NCBI RefSeq assembly: GCF_001425745.1
Contig: NZ_LMDF01000006.1
Location: forward strand, 506,036-570,035
Source of the DNA: Caulobacter sp. Root343
GTDB taxonomy: Bacteria; Pseudomonadota; Alphaproteobacteria; Caulobacterales; Caulobacteraceae
Length of the DNA stretch: 64,000 bases
Direction: 5' to 3'
Shown here: one piece after another, positions 1 to 8,173 of the stretch
How positions within the stretch are numbered: position 1 is the stretch's first letter
Layout: each line of letters opens with the position of its first letter
Program-made: the position numbers and the translations under genes
Notes under the pieces: model-generated
What the model saw: only the letters and a program-made list of their open reading frames with translations
Database searches by the model: none
What the model was told of the DNA's origin: nothing

Positions 1-536
1 GCGTCTCGCAGTACTGGGACCAACTGGTCGCCGCCCGCAAGTCGCTGGTCTCCCTCGAAGAGGAAATGAAGGCCGACACCATCGCCTTCTACGGCGTGCG
101 CGAGGAAGAGCGCTTCGCCCTGCGCAGCACGATCGAGGTGCTGAACGCCCAGGCCGAACTGCAGAACGCCCAAATCGGCTTCGTGCGCGGTCGGGCCAAC
201 GAATATGTCGGCCGCGTGCAGCTGCTGGCCCAGGTCGGCACGCTGGAAGTCGGCAATCTGGCGCCGGGCGTCCAGTCCTATGATCCCGAGCGGCACTTCA
301 AGAAGGTCCGCTACAAGGGCATGTTGCCGACGGACCTGATCGTCCAGACCTTCGACAAGATCGCCCTGCCGCTCGAGCCGAAGAAACCCGAGGCCGGCGA
401 CACCACGCCGATCCGCCCCCCGTCCACCGACCTTCCGGCCAAGCCGGTGTCGGCCGACAAGGTGACGCCGCCGCAGTCGATCAACGATCTGCCAAGTCTG
501 AACGACTCGCCGGTCGCCACAGCGCCGAAGGGCTAG
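1..536 (+). CDS. TolC-family outer membrane export protein, C-terminal part (RsaF-like)
   Basis: The reading frame is open from the left edge and ends with TAG at 534-536, so only about 178 C-terminal residues are present. They contain a long amphipathic helix with the typical outer-membrane-factor stretch ALRSTIEVLNAQAELQNAQ, followed by a low-complexity Pro/Thr/Ser tail. Proteins of this family form the trimeric outer-membrane channel and periplasmic tunnel of type I secretion systems. The extended tail and the adjacent sugar-modification genes recall RsaF, the S-layer exporter channel of Caulobacter, but that identity is inferred from context. The stop codon overlaps that of the convergent glycosyltransferase at a shared CTAG. 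Confidence 0.8.
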   Translation, partial: VSQYWDQLVAARKSLVSLEEEMKADTIAFYGVREEERFALRSTIEVLNAQAELQNAQIGFVRGRANEYVGRVQLLAQVGTLEVGNLAPGVQSYDPERHFKKVRYKGMLPTDLIVQTFDKIALPLEPKKPEAGDTTPIRPPSTDLPAKPVSADKVTPPQSINDLPSLNDSPVATAPKG

Positions 537-1822
537 GCGAGGGGCAGCAGCTCGCGGATCATCCGCAGCCAGGTTTCGCGATCGAACGAGACGTGGCCGT
601 TGTGCGCGGTCGCGGCGGCCAGCTCGGCGCGCCAGGCGTCGTCGGCGATCATCCGCGCCAGCTTGCCGGCCGCGTCCTCGACGCTGGCGTCGGCCCAGCG
701 GCCCGCGCGGTAGATGGCGCCGTCGCCTTCGACCGGGATCAGGTTGAAATCGACCAACCGGCTCGAGGCGGGATCCATGAATTCGACGTTCGAAGACCAG
801 CCCGTCGCCAGGGTCGGCTTGCCCAGCCAGATGGCCTCGGCCAGCAACAGACCGTAGCCCTCGGAGCGGTGCAGGGACAGGACGATGTCGCTGCTGGCGG
901 TCAGTACCGCCATGTCGTCAGTCGACAGGCTTTCGGTCATCAGGCGGATCGACGGGTCGTCCGCGACCTGGCTCCGCAGCGCTTCGAACGTTTCGGGATA
1001 GAGATCCGCGCCGACCACCTTGCACAGCAGCAGAGCGGGCTTGGACGCCGTCGCCTGAGCGCGCTGAAAAGCGCGCAGGGCGGCGTAGGGGTTCTTCCGT
1101 TGCGCGGTGGAGCGCAAATCGAAGGCCATCAGCACGACCACCGCGCGCTCCGGGAAACCGAAGCGGGCGCGATCGGGCGCGGGGCGTGGATTGAGGTACA
1201 GCGGATAGGGGACCGGCGAGACCTTCACGCGCGGCGGAGCGATCTTGCGGATGGCGTCGGCGGCGAAGGCCGAGGGGGTCCAGACCTCGTCGACGAGGGC
1301 GAAGGCGGCGTTCCACTCGGATGGAACGTCTTCCAGCTCCCAGGCCCAGTAACCGATATGGCGGTTGCCCTCCAACGGTCGGCCCTCGGTCTCGCGGACC
1401 CAGCGCAGCAGCTCCGGTGGATTGATGTGCGAGATCACCACGCCGCGCTCGTCGGTCGCGGGCGGCGGGAAAACGGCCGGCAGATCGACAGGGAAGCCGA
1501 CCTGAGCGGACAGATCGACGGCGCGCGTGGCCAGGCCCGCGTCGGCGAAGCCCCGCGCCAGCATGCGCGCGCCCTCTCCGAGACCGTGCACCGCGCCGTG
1601 GAAGCCGACGATGGTGACGGGCAGGGTCGGTGGCAGGTTCCGGCGCTTGGCGCGACGACCGGCGCGGGCCTGGGCCGTGCGTTCCGCGCGCGCCTTGGCC
1701 GCCGCATCATAGGCGTCGCACGCCGCTCTGAACGTCGCGCCGGGCGCCCCGGCCGTCAAGTGCGCGGCGCGACGCACCGGGACCGGCAAATTTCGCCAGA
1801 GCGCGAGAAGGCGAGCTTTCAT
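533..1822 (-). CDS. Glycosyltransferase family 4-like (group 1)
   Basis: This 429-residue protein is a probable GT-B glycosyltransferase. The N-terminal domain carries VTIVGFHGAVHGLGEGARML, and the C-terminal nucleotide-sugar domain has the run LHRSEGYGLLLAEAIWLGKPTLATGWSS cut here to its key part SEGYGLLLAEA, in which the glutamates of the EX7E motif lie. The ATG at 1820-1822 (MKARLLALWRN) was preferred because upstream in-frame residues look like translated promoter sequence; the ribosome binding site is weak. It probably adds a sugar to a surface polysaccharide at the cytoplasmic face. It is convergent with the TolC-family gene and divergent from the methyltransferase gene at 1997. Confidence 0.85.
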   Translation of the reverse strand: MKARLLALWRNLPVPVRRAAHLTAGAPGATFRAACDAYDAAAKARAERTAQARAGRRAKRRNLPPTLPVTIVGFHGAVHGLGEGARMLARGFADAGLATRAVDLSAQVGFPVDLPAVFPPPATDERGVVISHINPPELLRWVRETEGRPLEGNRHIGYWAWELEDVPSEWNAAFALVDEVWTPSAFAADAIRKIAPPRVKVSPVPYPLYLNPRPAPDRARFGFPERAVVVLMAFDLRSTAQRKNPYAALRAFQRAQATASKPALLLCKVVGADLYPETFEALRSQVADDPSIRLMTESLSTDDMAVLTASSDIVLSLHRSEGYGLLLAEAIWLGKPTLATGWSSNVEFMDPASSRLVDFNLIPVEGDGAIYRAGRWADASVEDAAGKLARMIADDAWRAELAAATAHNGHVSFDRETWLRMIRELLPLA

Positions 1823-1996
1823 GAATGATGCGTGCGGAATCGATCGCCGGGAGGGCTGGATCACAGACCTATAGCGGCTCGTCACGCAAGGGCGCCACGC
1901 GAAAGGGCGGCCGTACGCCCAGAGAGCGCACCGCGAACTTGTCAGGGGCAATATTTCAATGCAGCAATTGACGGTAAGCAACCGTAAGGAGATCGC

Positions 1997-3532
1997 GTGT
2001 CGACCGAATGGAATGCTGGCTACGTCACGGACGTAAACTACACCTTTGGCTACTATGCGGAGCTGAACCCGCTTCGTTGCCGTCTTCCGCTTCTGATGGT
2101 GGGCCGCCACGCGCCGAAGATCGAGAACGCCTGTGAACTAGGCTTTGGGCAAGGGCTTTCGGTTTCGATTCACGCCGCCGCCCAACCGGGGATCAACTGG
2201 TACGGCACCGACTTCAACCCGTCCCAGGCTGCGTTCGCCTCCGAAATGGTCCGGCTGGCCGGGGCCGACGCCAAGCTCTACGACGAAGCGTTCGCCGAGT
2301 TCTGCAATCGCAAGGACCTACCGGATTTCGATTTTATCGGCCTGCATGGCATCTGGACTTGGATCTCGGATGAGAACCGCGGCGTGCTGGTCGATTTCAT
2401 CCGTCGCAAGCTGCGGCCGGGCGGCGTGCTCTATATTTCCTACAACACTCTACCAGGCTGGTCGGCCTCGGCGCCGATCCGACACCTGATGAAGCGCCAC
2501 GCGGACGTGATGGGCGCGCCGGGGCAGGGGGTCGTTGGCCAAACCGACGCCGCCCTGGGCTTCATCGATCAATTCCTGGCGCTGGAACCCCTCTACGCCA
2601 AGGCCAATCCCGGCGCGGTCGAGCGGCTAAAGCAGGTCAAGGGCCAGGATCGAAACTACCTGGCGCACGAGTACATGAACCGGGACTGGCACCCGATGTA
2701 CTTCGCCGACCTGGAAAACTGGCTGGGGGACGCCAAGGTCGGGTTCGCCAGCTCGGCCCACACCCTCGACAATCTGTACGACCTGAACATGACGTCGGCG
2801 CAGGCCGATTTCATGCGGGGGATCCCTGACGTGTCGTTGCGAGAGACCATCAGGGATTATTGCGTGAACCAGCAATTCCGACGCGACTATTGGGTGCGCG
2901 GCGTGCGGGCCTTGGTGGGGCACGAGCAGATCGCGGCCCTGCGCGAGGAACGCATCGTCCTGACCATGGCCAAGGAGGATCTGCCGTCGAAGGTGAGAGG
3001 GGCGATCGGCGAGGCGGATCTGATCGATCAGATCTATCAGCCGATCTACGAACTCCTTCTGGACCACAAGCCCCATTCGATCCTGGACCTGGAAGCGCAT
3101 GTCGGCCGCAAGAACGTCAACTTCGCGCAGCTGAACTCGGCCCTGACGATCTTGCTTGGCCTCGGTGTCGTCCAAGCCGCCGCCCCCGGCCAGGATCTCG
3201 CCAAGGCGAAGACGCGGACCCAGGCGCTGAACAAGGCGATTTCCCGCCGCGCCCTGTCGGTCGGCGACGTCGCCTACTTCGCGTCTCCGGTCACCGGTGG
3301 CGGCGTGCTGGCGCCGCGCTTCAGCCAGCTGTTCTGGATCAGCAAGCAGACCGGCGGCAAAACGCCCAACGACTGGGCGACTTCCGCCTGGCAGCTGCTG
3401 CAGGCGCAGAACCAGGCGATCATCAAGGACGGCGTGACCCTGCAGGGCGAGGACAATCTGGCCGAATTGAAGACGCAGGCCGAGCAGTGGAACGCGAAAA
3501 TTCTGCCGGTCTGGACGGCCCTAGGCATCTAG
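1997..3532 (+). CDS. Class I SAM methyltransferase with methyltransferase regulatory domain
   Basis: The 511-residue product begins at GTG 1997, with AAGGAG six bases upstream. The N-terminal Rossmann-type half has motif I as ACELGFGQGLS (around residue 48) and the post-motif acidic GTDFNPSQ; RPGGVLYISYNTLPGW is a typical motif III area. The middle and C-terminal parts match the architecture of proteins carrying a 'methyltransferase regulatory domain', often found in surface polysaccharide or cell-envelope clusters. The acceptor is not evident from sequence. It lies divergently from the glycosyltransferase, so a joint role in surface glycan modification is plausible. Confidence 0.85.
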   Translation: MSTEWNAGYVTDVNYTFGYYAELNPLRCRLPLLMVGRHAPKIENACELGFGQGLSVSIHAAAQPGINWYGTDFNPSQAAFASEMVRLAGADAKLYDEAFAEFCNRKDLPDFDFIGLHGIWTWISDENRGVLVDFIRRKLRPGGVLYISYNTLPGWSASAPIRHLMKRHADVMGAPGQGVVGQTDAALGFIDQFLALEPLYAKANPGAVERLKQVKGQDRNYLAHEYMNRDWHPMYFADLENWLGDAKVGFASSAHTLDNLYDLNMTSAQADFMRGIPDVSLRETIRDYCVNQQFRRDYWVRGVRALVGHEQIAALREERIVLTMAKEDLPSKVRGAIGEADLIDQIYQPIYELLLDHKPHSILDLEAHVGRKNVNFAQLNSALTILLGLGVVQAAAPGQDLAKAKTRTQALNKAISRRALSVGDVAYFASPVTGGGVLAPRFSQLFWISKQTGGKTPNDWATSAWQLLQAQNQAIIKDGVTLQGEDNLAELKTQAEQWNAKILPVWTALGI

Positions 3533-3689
3533 CCGCGGTCCCAGCACACGCGCTTTACGAGAGTGGATCTGCGGTGAAGCCGAGCGACGCTGCTCGGGCC
3601 TCAGCGTCGCGCGACGCGAATCTCGCCTGGTTGGCGTGCAATTGTTAAATTTTGAAACGATCGCGGGCGCGGCTGAGCCCCGCTAAAAT

Positions 3690-4036
3690 GTAGTTTGCTT
3701 GGTTGCGGAAGATATCGGTCAACTTTCAGTGTTGGGATCTCGATGTTGGCTTGGAGCATCGGAAAGTTAATCTTACTTGGAGAGCTTTATAGAGTGTCGA
3801 CATTTTGACGCCCTGCTGCTCTGCCGTGGGCGTCGATCGATATTATGACTATCGATGCTGGAATCTGAGCGGAGCTTTGCAATAGCGGAAGTTGCAAGGC
3901 GAATTCACGACGAAATGTCGGATTCTCGTAACGGAGCGGTTGCGAGACCCAGTCGGTTAAGGTATAAAGAATAGGTCTACCCACAAGACTTCCCATTAGC
4001 CCCGCCGGTGACCACTTTCGCCGGCGGGGCTTATTG
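3690..4036 (+). ncRNA. Candidate structured non-coding RNA in a gene-free stretch
   Basis: The 572 bases between two converging genes (3533-4104) hold no convincing gene and are visibly less GC-rich than the surroundings. Successive inverted repeats can be read: AACTTTC 3721-3727 with GAAAGTT 3762-3768, enclosing CGATG 3741-3745/CATCG 3757-3761; GACGCCC 3807-3813/GGGCGTC 3828-3834; ATCGATA 3836-3842/TATCGAT 3850-3856; TTGCAA pairs near 3898-3920; and a final terminator at 3998-4031. A -10-like GCTAAAAT lies at 3682-3689 without a clear -35. The 5' end is a guess. No match to RNase P, tmRNA, SRP or 6S RNA was recognised. Confidence 0.3.
3998..4036 (+). terminator. Rho-independent terminator-like hairpin
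   Basis: AGCCCCGCCGG (3998-4008) pairs perfectly with CCGGCGGGGCT (4021-4031) around a 12-base loop and is followed on the plus strand by TTATTGCATT. The plus strand is the better U-rich side, so it would end a plus transcript from the gene-free region rather than the minus-strand DUF599 gene. Confidence 0.6.
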
Positions 4037-4104
4037 CATTCGGGAAGCAGGTGTTCACGGCGGGAAAAACGCCGCGCCGGGGGACGTTCCCAGCGATCCG
4101 AGAT

Positions 4105-4854
4105 CTAGATCCGGTCTTCCGGCGGCGGGGGCTCGAGCCGCGTCAGGTGCGGACCGTGGGTCACCGGCTGGCGTTCCAGGATCTGACGGACCTTGCGCAC
4201 GGCGTTCGAGGCGCGGCTGCGGCGCTGACGCCAGAGCAGCAGGGTCATGGCGCCCAGCGTGGCGCACAGGAAGGGCATGGGGCCCAGCAGCCATACCGCC
4301 GCCGCCAGGGCGAAATAGTACGCGCGGACGCCGGCGTTGAAGGCCGACAGGGCTGGATTGAGAATTTCGCCCGCGGCTTCGGCGTATTCCGCCAGGATCT
4401 GCGGTGGGGCCCACATCGGCGCGGCGCCGATCGCGGCCAGGCAGTAGTTCATCTGGCGGATCGACCAGATGAAGTCGAGCAAGCCCCGCGCCAGGGCCAC
4501 CAGCACCAGGCCCAGCTTGACCTGGAACATCAGCGGCGTGGTCTTGGCCAGCACGGCCAGGCCTTCGACGCTCTTCCAGGCGCTGTCGCCGCCGAACAGC
4601 ACCCCGGCCGCCGCGGCGATCAGGATCAGGTTGGACGAGGCGAAGAAGCTGGCCGAATTGATCGCGTGGCCCAGCAGTTGGCCGTCCAGCAGCGCGATTT
4701 CGCGCACCGCCATCTCCTGCATCCAGCGACGACGGATCACCGTCATGTCGGTGTTGAGCACGCCGCCGCCTTCGCCCAGCCGCTTGAGCATGGGCTCGTA
4801 CAGCAGCCAGCAGCCGGCGAAGATGGTCAGGACGATGGTGTCGAGCAGGTGCAT
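4105..4854 (-). CDS. DUF599 family membrane protein
   Basis: The 249-residue protein starts MHLLDTIVLTIFAGCWLLYEP, a hydrophobic segment typical of DUF599. It has about four hydrophobic spans, with the conserved family features TDMTVIRRRWMQEM after the first span, NSASFFASSNLILIAA in the second, and RAYYFALAAAVWLLGP near the C terminus. It is an inner membrane protein of unknown function. The charged C-terminal tail is cytoplasmic by prediction. It sits downstream of and in the same direction as the MHS-type permease, with 41 bases between; co-transcription is possible but nothing links their functions. Confidence 0.8.
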   Translation of the reverse strand: MHLLDTIVLTIFAGCWLLYEPMLKRLGEGGGVLNTDMTVIRRRWMQEMAVREIALLDGQLLGHAINSASFFASSNLILIAAAAGVLFGGDSAWKSVEGLAVLAKTTPLMFQVKLGLVLVALARGLLDFIWSIRQMNYCLAAIGAAPMWAPPQILAEYAEAAGEILNPALSAFNAGVRAYYFALAAAVWLLGPMPFLCATLGAMTLLLWRQRRSRASNAVRKVRQILERQPVTHGPHLTRLEPPPPEDRI

Positions 4855-4895
4855 GGGCGAAATCTAGCTGGACGCGGAGAGTCGGAAAACCATGC

Positions 4896-6347
4896 TCAGT
4901 CTTCAATGATCAGACTATTTCGCCCGGTGTCCTTCAGGACGATCGAGCAGATCAAGCCCAGGGTCATCACCCCGGCGACGTAGAGATAGAAGGTGCTCTC
5001 CATCTTCTGGTGCTTGAAGGCCAGGGCGACCATCTCGGCCGTGCCGCCAAACAGCACGTTAGCCAGGGCGTAGGGCAAGGCCACGCCCAGGGCGCGGACA
5101 TGGGCGGGGAACAGCTCGGCCTTCACCACCGCGCTGATCGCGGTGTAGCAGGACTGGAAGGCGACCCCGACCAGGATCAGGGCCAAGGCGGTGGTCACCG
5201 AGGTCGCGTGGCTGATGCCGGTCATGATCGGCCAGATGGTCAGGGCGCCGCCGCCGAACGCCACGATCAGCATCGGCTTGCGGCCGACCTTGTCCGACAG
5301 CCAGCCGGCCAGGGGCTGCATCAGCATGAAGGCGATCAGGCTGAGCGCGCTGACCTCCGAGGCCTGGCCCTTGCTGAACCCGGCGGTGTTGACCAGGAAC
5401 TTCTGCATGTAGGTCGTGTAGACGTAGAAGGTCAGCGAGCCGCCGGCCGTCAGGCCCATGATCAGCAGGCTCTCGCGCGGATGGCGGCGGATCAGCGGCA
5501 CGATCAGCGAGACGAAGAACAGGGCCAGGAACACCGCGGCCAGGATCTGGCCAGGACGGGCCAGCGGACCGGTGGTGACGCCGGTTACGCCGGCGGCCAC
5601 GGTCAGCAACAGAAGGACGCTGGCGGCCACGACTTGGCCGCGTGACAGGGTCTCGCGCTGGGCGGGGGCCTTGAAGGCGATGCTCTCGTCGAGGCCCCGG
5701 CGGATCCAGAACACCACCACGGCCAGCAGGGCCCCGATGGCGAACGGCACACGCCAGCCCCAGGCCTTCAGATCGGCCTCGGGCAGGCAGCGCTGCAGCA
5801 CGATCAGCACGCCCAGGGCCAGCAGCTGGCCGGCGATCAGGGTCACGTAGTGGAAGCTGGACCAGAAGCCGCGCCGGGCCTTGCCGGCCATCTCGCTCAT
5901 ATAGGTGGCGCTGGCTCCGTACTCGCCACCGACCGACAGGCCCTGCAGCACGCGGGCGAACAGGAGAATGGCCGGGGCCCACAGGCCGATGGCCTTGTAG
6001 CCGGGGGTGAGGGCGATGATCAGAGCGCCGCCGCACATCAGGGCCACCGAGGCCGACAGGGCCGCGCGGCGTCCGGCGTGGTCGGCGTACATACCCATCA
6101 GCCAGGCCCCGATCGGCCGGGCGACGAACCCCAGGAAGAACACCGCCGCGGCCTGCAGGAGCTGCACGGTCTGGTCGCCCTTGGGGAAGAAGGCGGGGGC
6201 GAAATAGAGGGTGAAGGCGGCGTAGGCGAACCAGTCGTACCATTCGACCAGGTTGCCGGCCGAGCCGCCCAGGATGGCCTTGGCCCGGGCCAGCGGCGAC
6301 AGGCGCGCGGCCCCGTTGTCGGATGCCGCTTCGGCGGTCGCCGTCAT
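4896..6347 (-). CDS. MFS transporter, metabolite:H+ symporter (MHS/KgtP-like) family
   Basis: This 483-residue protein has twelve hydrophobic segments. The start region NLVEWYDWFAYAAFTLYFAP is a hallmark of the MHS family (alpha-ketoglutarate, shikimate, citrate and proline/betaine permeases), and the loop SDKVGRKPML is the MFS motif A. It would import an organic acid or osmolyte with protons. The exact substrate cannot be read. The start ATG at 6345-6347 follows a strong GGAGGGGAG ribosome binding site, which is locked in a perfect hairpin (6354-6377), suggesting translational control. Confidence 0.88.
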   Translation of the reverse strand: MTATAEAASDNGAARLSPLARAKAILGGSAGNLVEWYDWFAYAAFTLYFAPAFFPKGDQTVQLLQAAAVFFLGFVARPIGAWLMGMYADHAGRRAALSASVALMCGGALIIALTPGYKAIGLWAPAILLFARVLQGLSVGGEYGASATYMSEMAGKARRGFWSSFHYVTLIAGQLLALGVLIVLQRCLPEADLKAWGWRVPFAIGALLAVVVFWIRRGLDESIAFKAPAQRETLSRGQVVAASVLLLLTVAAGVTGVTTGPLARPGQILAAVFLALFFVSLIVPLIRRHPRESLLIMGLTAGGSLTFYVYTTYMQKFLVNTAGFSKGQASEVSALSLIAFMLMQPLAGWLSDKVGRKPMLIVAFGGGALTIWPIMTGISHATSVTTALALILVGVAFQSCYTAISAVVKAELFPAHVRALGVALPYALANVLFGGTAEMVALAFKHQKMESTFYLYVAGVMTLGLICSIVLKDTGRNSLIIED

Positions 6348-6353
6348 GATGGT

Positions 6354-6377
6354 CTCCCCTCCCGGTTCGGAGGGGAG
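6354..6377 (-). promoter_or_regulatory. Hairpin that sequesters the ribosome binding site of the permease
   Basis: In the minus-strand leader, CTCCCCTCC pairs perfectly with GGAGGGGAG across a six-base loop. The second arm is the Shine-Dalgarno sequence of the permease, six bases before its ATG. Nine uninterrupted pairs, mostly G-C, should strongly mask initiation unless opened. The structure is seen; the regulatory role is inferred. Confidence 0.5.
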
Positions 6378-6419
6378 CTTAGGCGAACCCCGGTCTAGGG
6401 CAAGCGCCCGAACGCGGCG

Positions 6420-6575
6420 CTAGATCCTGCCGAGCAAGACCAGGATGATGATGATCACCAGGATCAGGCCGAGACCGCCGCTGGGAAAGTAGCCCCACGA
6501 ACGGCTGTGACCCCAGGTGGGCAGCGCGCCGATCAGGGCCAGGATCAGAATGATGATGAGGATCGTGCCGAGCAT
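6420..6575 (-). CDS. DUF3309-like small membrane protein
   Basis: This 51-residue protein begins at ATG 6573-6575 (MLGTILIIILILALIGALPT). It consists of two hydrophobic helices separated by the polar segment WGHSRSWGYFPSGG, exactly the layout of DUF3309 small proteins common in proteobacteria. It probably sits in the inner membrane; no function is established. It is a stand-alone gene between the permease and DUF983 genes. A stress-related role is often assumed for such peptides but is not shown here. Confidence 0.75.
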   Translation of the reverse strand: MLGTILIIILILALIGALPTWGHSRSWGYFPSGGLGLILVIIIILVLLGRI

Positions 6576-6680
6576 GGTCCGAAGTTCCCTCCAATCCCAC
6601 GTCCGCCACCATGGCGACGCTGGGGTCAGGTCTTCGGAATACTCAGCGGCGCCTGTCGGTTCCGCGCCTTTTGGTTCCCG

Positions 6681-7085
6681 CTAGATGGGCGTGTCTTCGG
6701 CTTTTCTCAGGCGGAAGGCCCACAGCGCGCCAATCACGCCGCCCTTGACGCGCGGCAGCAGCAGCAGGGTCAGGACCGCCAGCGGGATCAAGGTCAGCGG
6801 CGCGACCAGGAGCGGCGAGGCCTGCCAGATCCACGGCAAGAACAGCAGCGGCGCCACGAACAGGTGGCCGACCAACAGGATGGTGAAATAGGCCGGGCCG
6901 TCATCGGCAGGATAGCCGGCCAGCTCGTGGCCGCAGGCTTCGCACTCGGGATCGACCTTCAGATAGCGCATGTACAGCCGGCCGTCGCCGCAGTTGGGGC
7001 AGCGGTGCAACAGGCCGCGCTTGAGGCCGGTAAGCAGCGGTGACGCGGGTTGGGACACGGACTGGGTCTCTGGCATGGCGCTCAT
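6681..7085 (-). CDS. DUF983 family protein with zinc-ribbon-like motif
   Basis: The 134-residue product has an N-terminal CPNCGDG ... CEACG pair (two CxxC motifs, zinc-ribbon-like) followed by GPAYFTILLVGHLFVAPLLF and a second hydrophobic span, the usual DUF983 arrangement. DUF983 genes are often near cytochrome oxidase genes in alphaproteobacteria; here none is adjacent. The ATG at 7083-7085 is chosen because GGGAGG lies five bases upstream; an in-frame ATG at 7148 lacks this. An FNR/FixK-type site at 7184-7197 lies about 100 bases upstream and could control it, in keeping with a respiratory link. Confidence 0.8.
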   Translation of the reverse strand: MSAMPETQSVSQPASPLLTGLKRGLLHRCPNCGDGRLYMRYLKVDPECEACGHELAGYPADDGPAYFTILLVGHLFVAPLLFLPWIWQASPLLVAPLTLIPLAVLTLLLLPRVKGGVIGALWAFRLRKAEDTPI

Positions 7086-7183
7086 ATGCGCCTCCCGGCG
7101 CGGCGAGAAAAGGGCGACCAGCCGTCGCACGGGCGACGTTTTGTCCATGTCGAAGGTAAGTAACGGTGAACCGTTTCCCGGAT

Positions 7184-7197
7184 TTGACCTGGATCAA
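7184..7197. promoter_or_regulatory. FNR/FixK-type box
   Basis: TTGACCTGGATCAA differs by one base from the consensus TTGAT-N4-ATCAA bound by FNR/FixK regulators. It lies in the divergent region between the DUF983 gene (start 7085, minus) and the small gene at 7355 (plus), so either could be the target. Site is seen; binding is inferred. Confidence 0.5.
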
Positions 7198-7354
7198 ACC
7201 GTGCAAACGATGTCTCGACTGCTTTCTGAGGCAGTCCTGGTTAATGAAGGCTGTATTTCACGGGGTTGCCTCGAAATAGAAGCCCCTCAATCCGGGTTCG
7301 GAACCGCCGTGATGTCATGGCGTTGATCGCGTGTGCTGAAAAGCGAGGCGAAAC

Positions 7355-7522
7355 ATGACGTCCGACCGCAATACGTCGTCCAGTAAGACCTCGAAACCGC
7401 CCCGCGAAGGCGAGGCGGTTTCCAAGGCCGAGCACGCCGTCCGCCAGGCTCCGGAAGGCGCCGTCGCCCCGCACGAGAAGCGGACGATCGGCGCGGAGAC
7501 CTCGCGGGAGGAGGACGCCTAG
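7355..7522 (+). CDS. Small hydrophilic hypothetical protein (55 aa)
   Basis: ATG 7355 is preceded by AAGCGAGGCG and opens a 55-codon frame, MTSDRNTSSSKTSKPPREGE..., ending in TAG at 7520-7522. The product is highly charged, rich in Ser, Lys, Glu and Arg, with no hydrophobic segment, so it is likely cytoplasmic and disordered. The function is unknown. The last codon overlaps the stop of the convergent entericidin gene at a CTAG, which supports both genes being real. The FNR-type box lies about 160 bases upstream. Confidence 0.5.
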   Translation: MTSDRNTSSSKTSKPPREGEAVSKAEHAVRQAPEGAVAPHEKRTIGAETSREEDA

Positions 7523-7656
7523 TTCTTGGCGTCGCGGGCGGCGCCGGCGACGGCCTTGCCGGCCGCCGAGACGTCGCGTCCCGCGCCTTCGATGGTGTTG
7601 CAGGCCGAGACCAGCAGGGCGGCCGCGGCGGCGGCGAGGACGACGATCTTGCGCAT
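7519..7656 (-). CDS. Entericidin A/B family lipoprotein
   Basis: This 45-residue peptide has a short basic N terminus, MRKIVVLAAAAAALLVSACN, with a clear lipobox (VSAC, Cys19), and the entericidin-type remainder NTIEGAGRDVSAAGKAVAGA. Mature entericidins are small envelope lipoproteins; in enterobacteria they form an antidote/toxin-like pair linked to stationary-phase lysis. Only one copy is seen here, so the toxin-antidote model cannot be applied directly. Expected location is membrane-anchored in the periplasm. The stop overlaps that of the convergent small gene. Confidence 0.85.
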   Translation of the reverse strand: MRKIVVLAAAAAALLVSACNTIEGAGRDVSAAGKAVAGAARDAKN

Positions 7657-7757
7657 TCGAATAGGCTCCTGAGCTTCACCACGTGAAGGCGGCGGGACCT
7701 TAGCCGCGCGCCGCGCCAGGCTTCAAGAGGCCCGGCGCGGCTTGGCGCTCGTTAGCG

Positions 7758-8162
7758 TCAGCGAACCCGGCGGACCGAGCTGTAGCGGTCGTTCTGCTTC
7801 TTGGGCAGGCTCGCCATATCGTAGTCGTAGCGCCAGCACTTTCCCTCATAGTAGGCGTGCTCGCAGAACTCCCAGGCCCCGCGCGAGATGCGCATGGACG
7901 AGACGCGGTCGTTGAAGCCGAGACGCGACAGGTCCGGCGTGTCGCCGCGCAGAGGACGGGCCTCGCCTCGGAAGCCGTCGTGTTCGAACAGGACGACCTC
8001 GCCGCCACCGCCCCAGCGGTCGCCGCGCCGGTCGTCACGCCGGTCATCGCGACGGTCGTAGCGGCCGTCGCGGCGGTCCCAGTCGCGGTCCTGGGCGACA
8101 ACCGCGTTGGCGGTCAGCAAGGCGACGGCGCCGCAGGTGATCATGAAAGCGATCTTGCGCAT
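7758..8162 (-). CDS. Secreted beta/gamma-crystallin family protein
   Basis: This 134-residue protein has a Sec signal peptide (MRKIAFMITCGAVALLTANAVVA) followed by an Asp/Arg-rich linker of RDDRRDDRR type and one beta/gamma-crystallin domain: VVLFEHDGFRGEARPL ... FNDRVSSMRI ... WEFCEHAYYEGKCW ... NDRYSSVRRV. Both Greek-key half motifs with the N/DxxSS calcium-site signature are visible (NDRVSS, NDRYSS). Microbial members bind calcium and are often extracellular or periplasmic. AGGAGA eight bases before the ATG overlaps the stop of the upstream crystallin gene, so the two are co-transcribed and probably coupled. Confidence 0.85.
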   Translation of the reverse strand: MRKIAFMITCGAVALLTANAVVAQDRDWDRRDGRYDRRDDRRDDRRGDRWGGGGEVVLFEHDGFRGEARPLRGDTPDLSRLGFNDRVSSMRISRGAWEFCEHAYYEGKCWRYDYDMASLPKKQNDRYSSVRRVR

Positions 8163-8173
8163 GTGGCGGTCTC

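Noticed and set aside
593-1828. Long open frame on the plus strand opposite the glycosyltransferase
   Set aside because: It mirrors the codon pattern of the minus-strand gene, has no family features and is rich in Arg/Gly/Gln as expected for antisense of GC-rich coding DNA.
3787-3996. 69-codon minus-strand frame in the gene-free region
   Set aside because: Its start lies in a terminator stem, it has no ribosome binding site, and the stretch is better explained by RNA structure.
7241-7474. 77-codon minus-strand frame overlapping the small gene at 7355
   Set aside because: No ribosome binding site and no recognisable features; the plus-strand frame has a better start and a defined end against entericidin.
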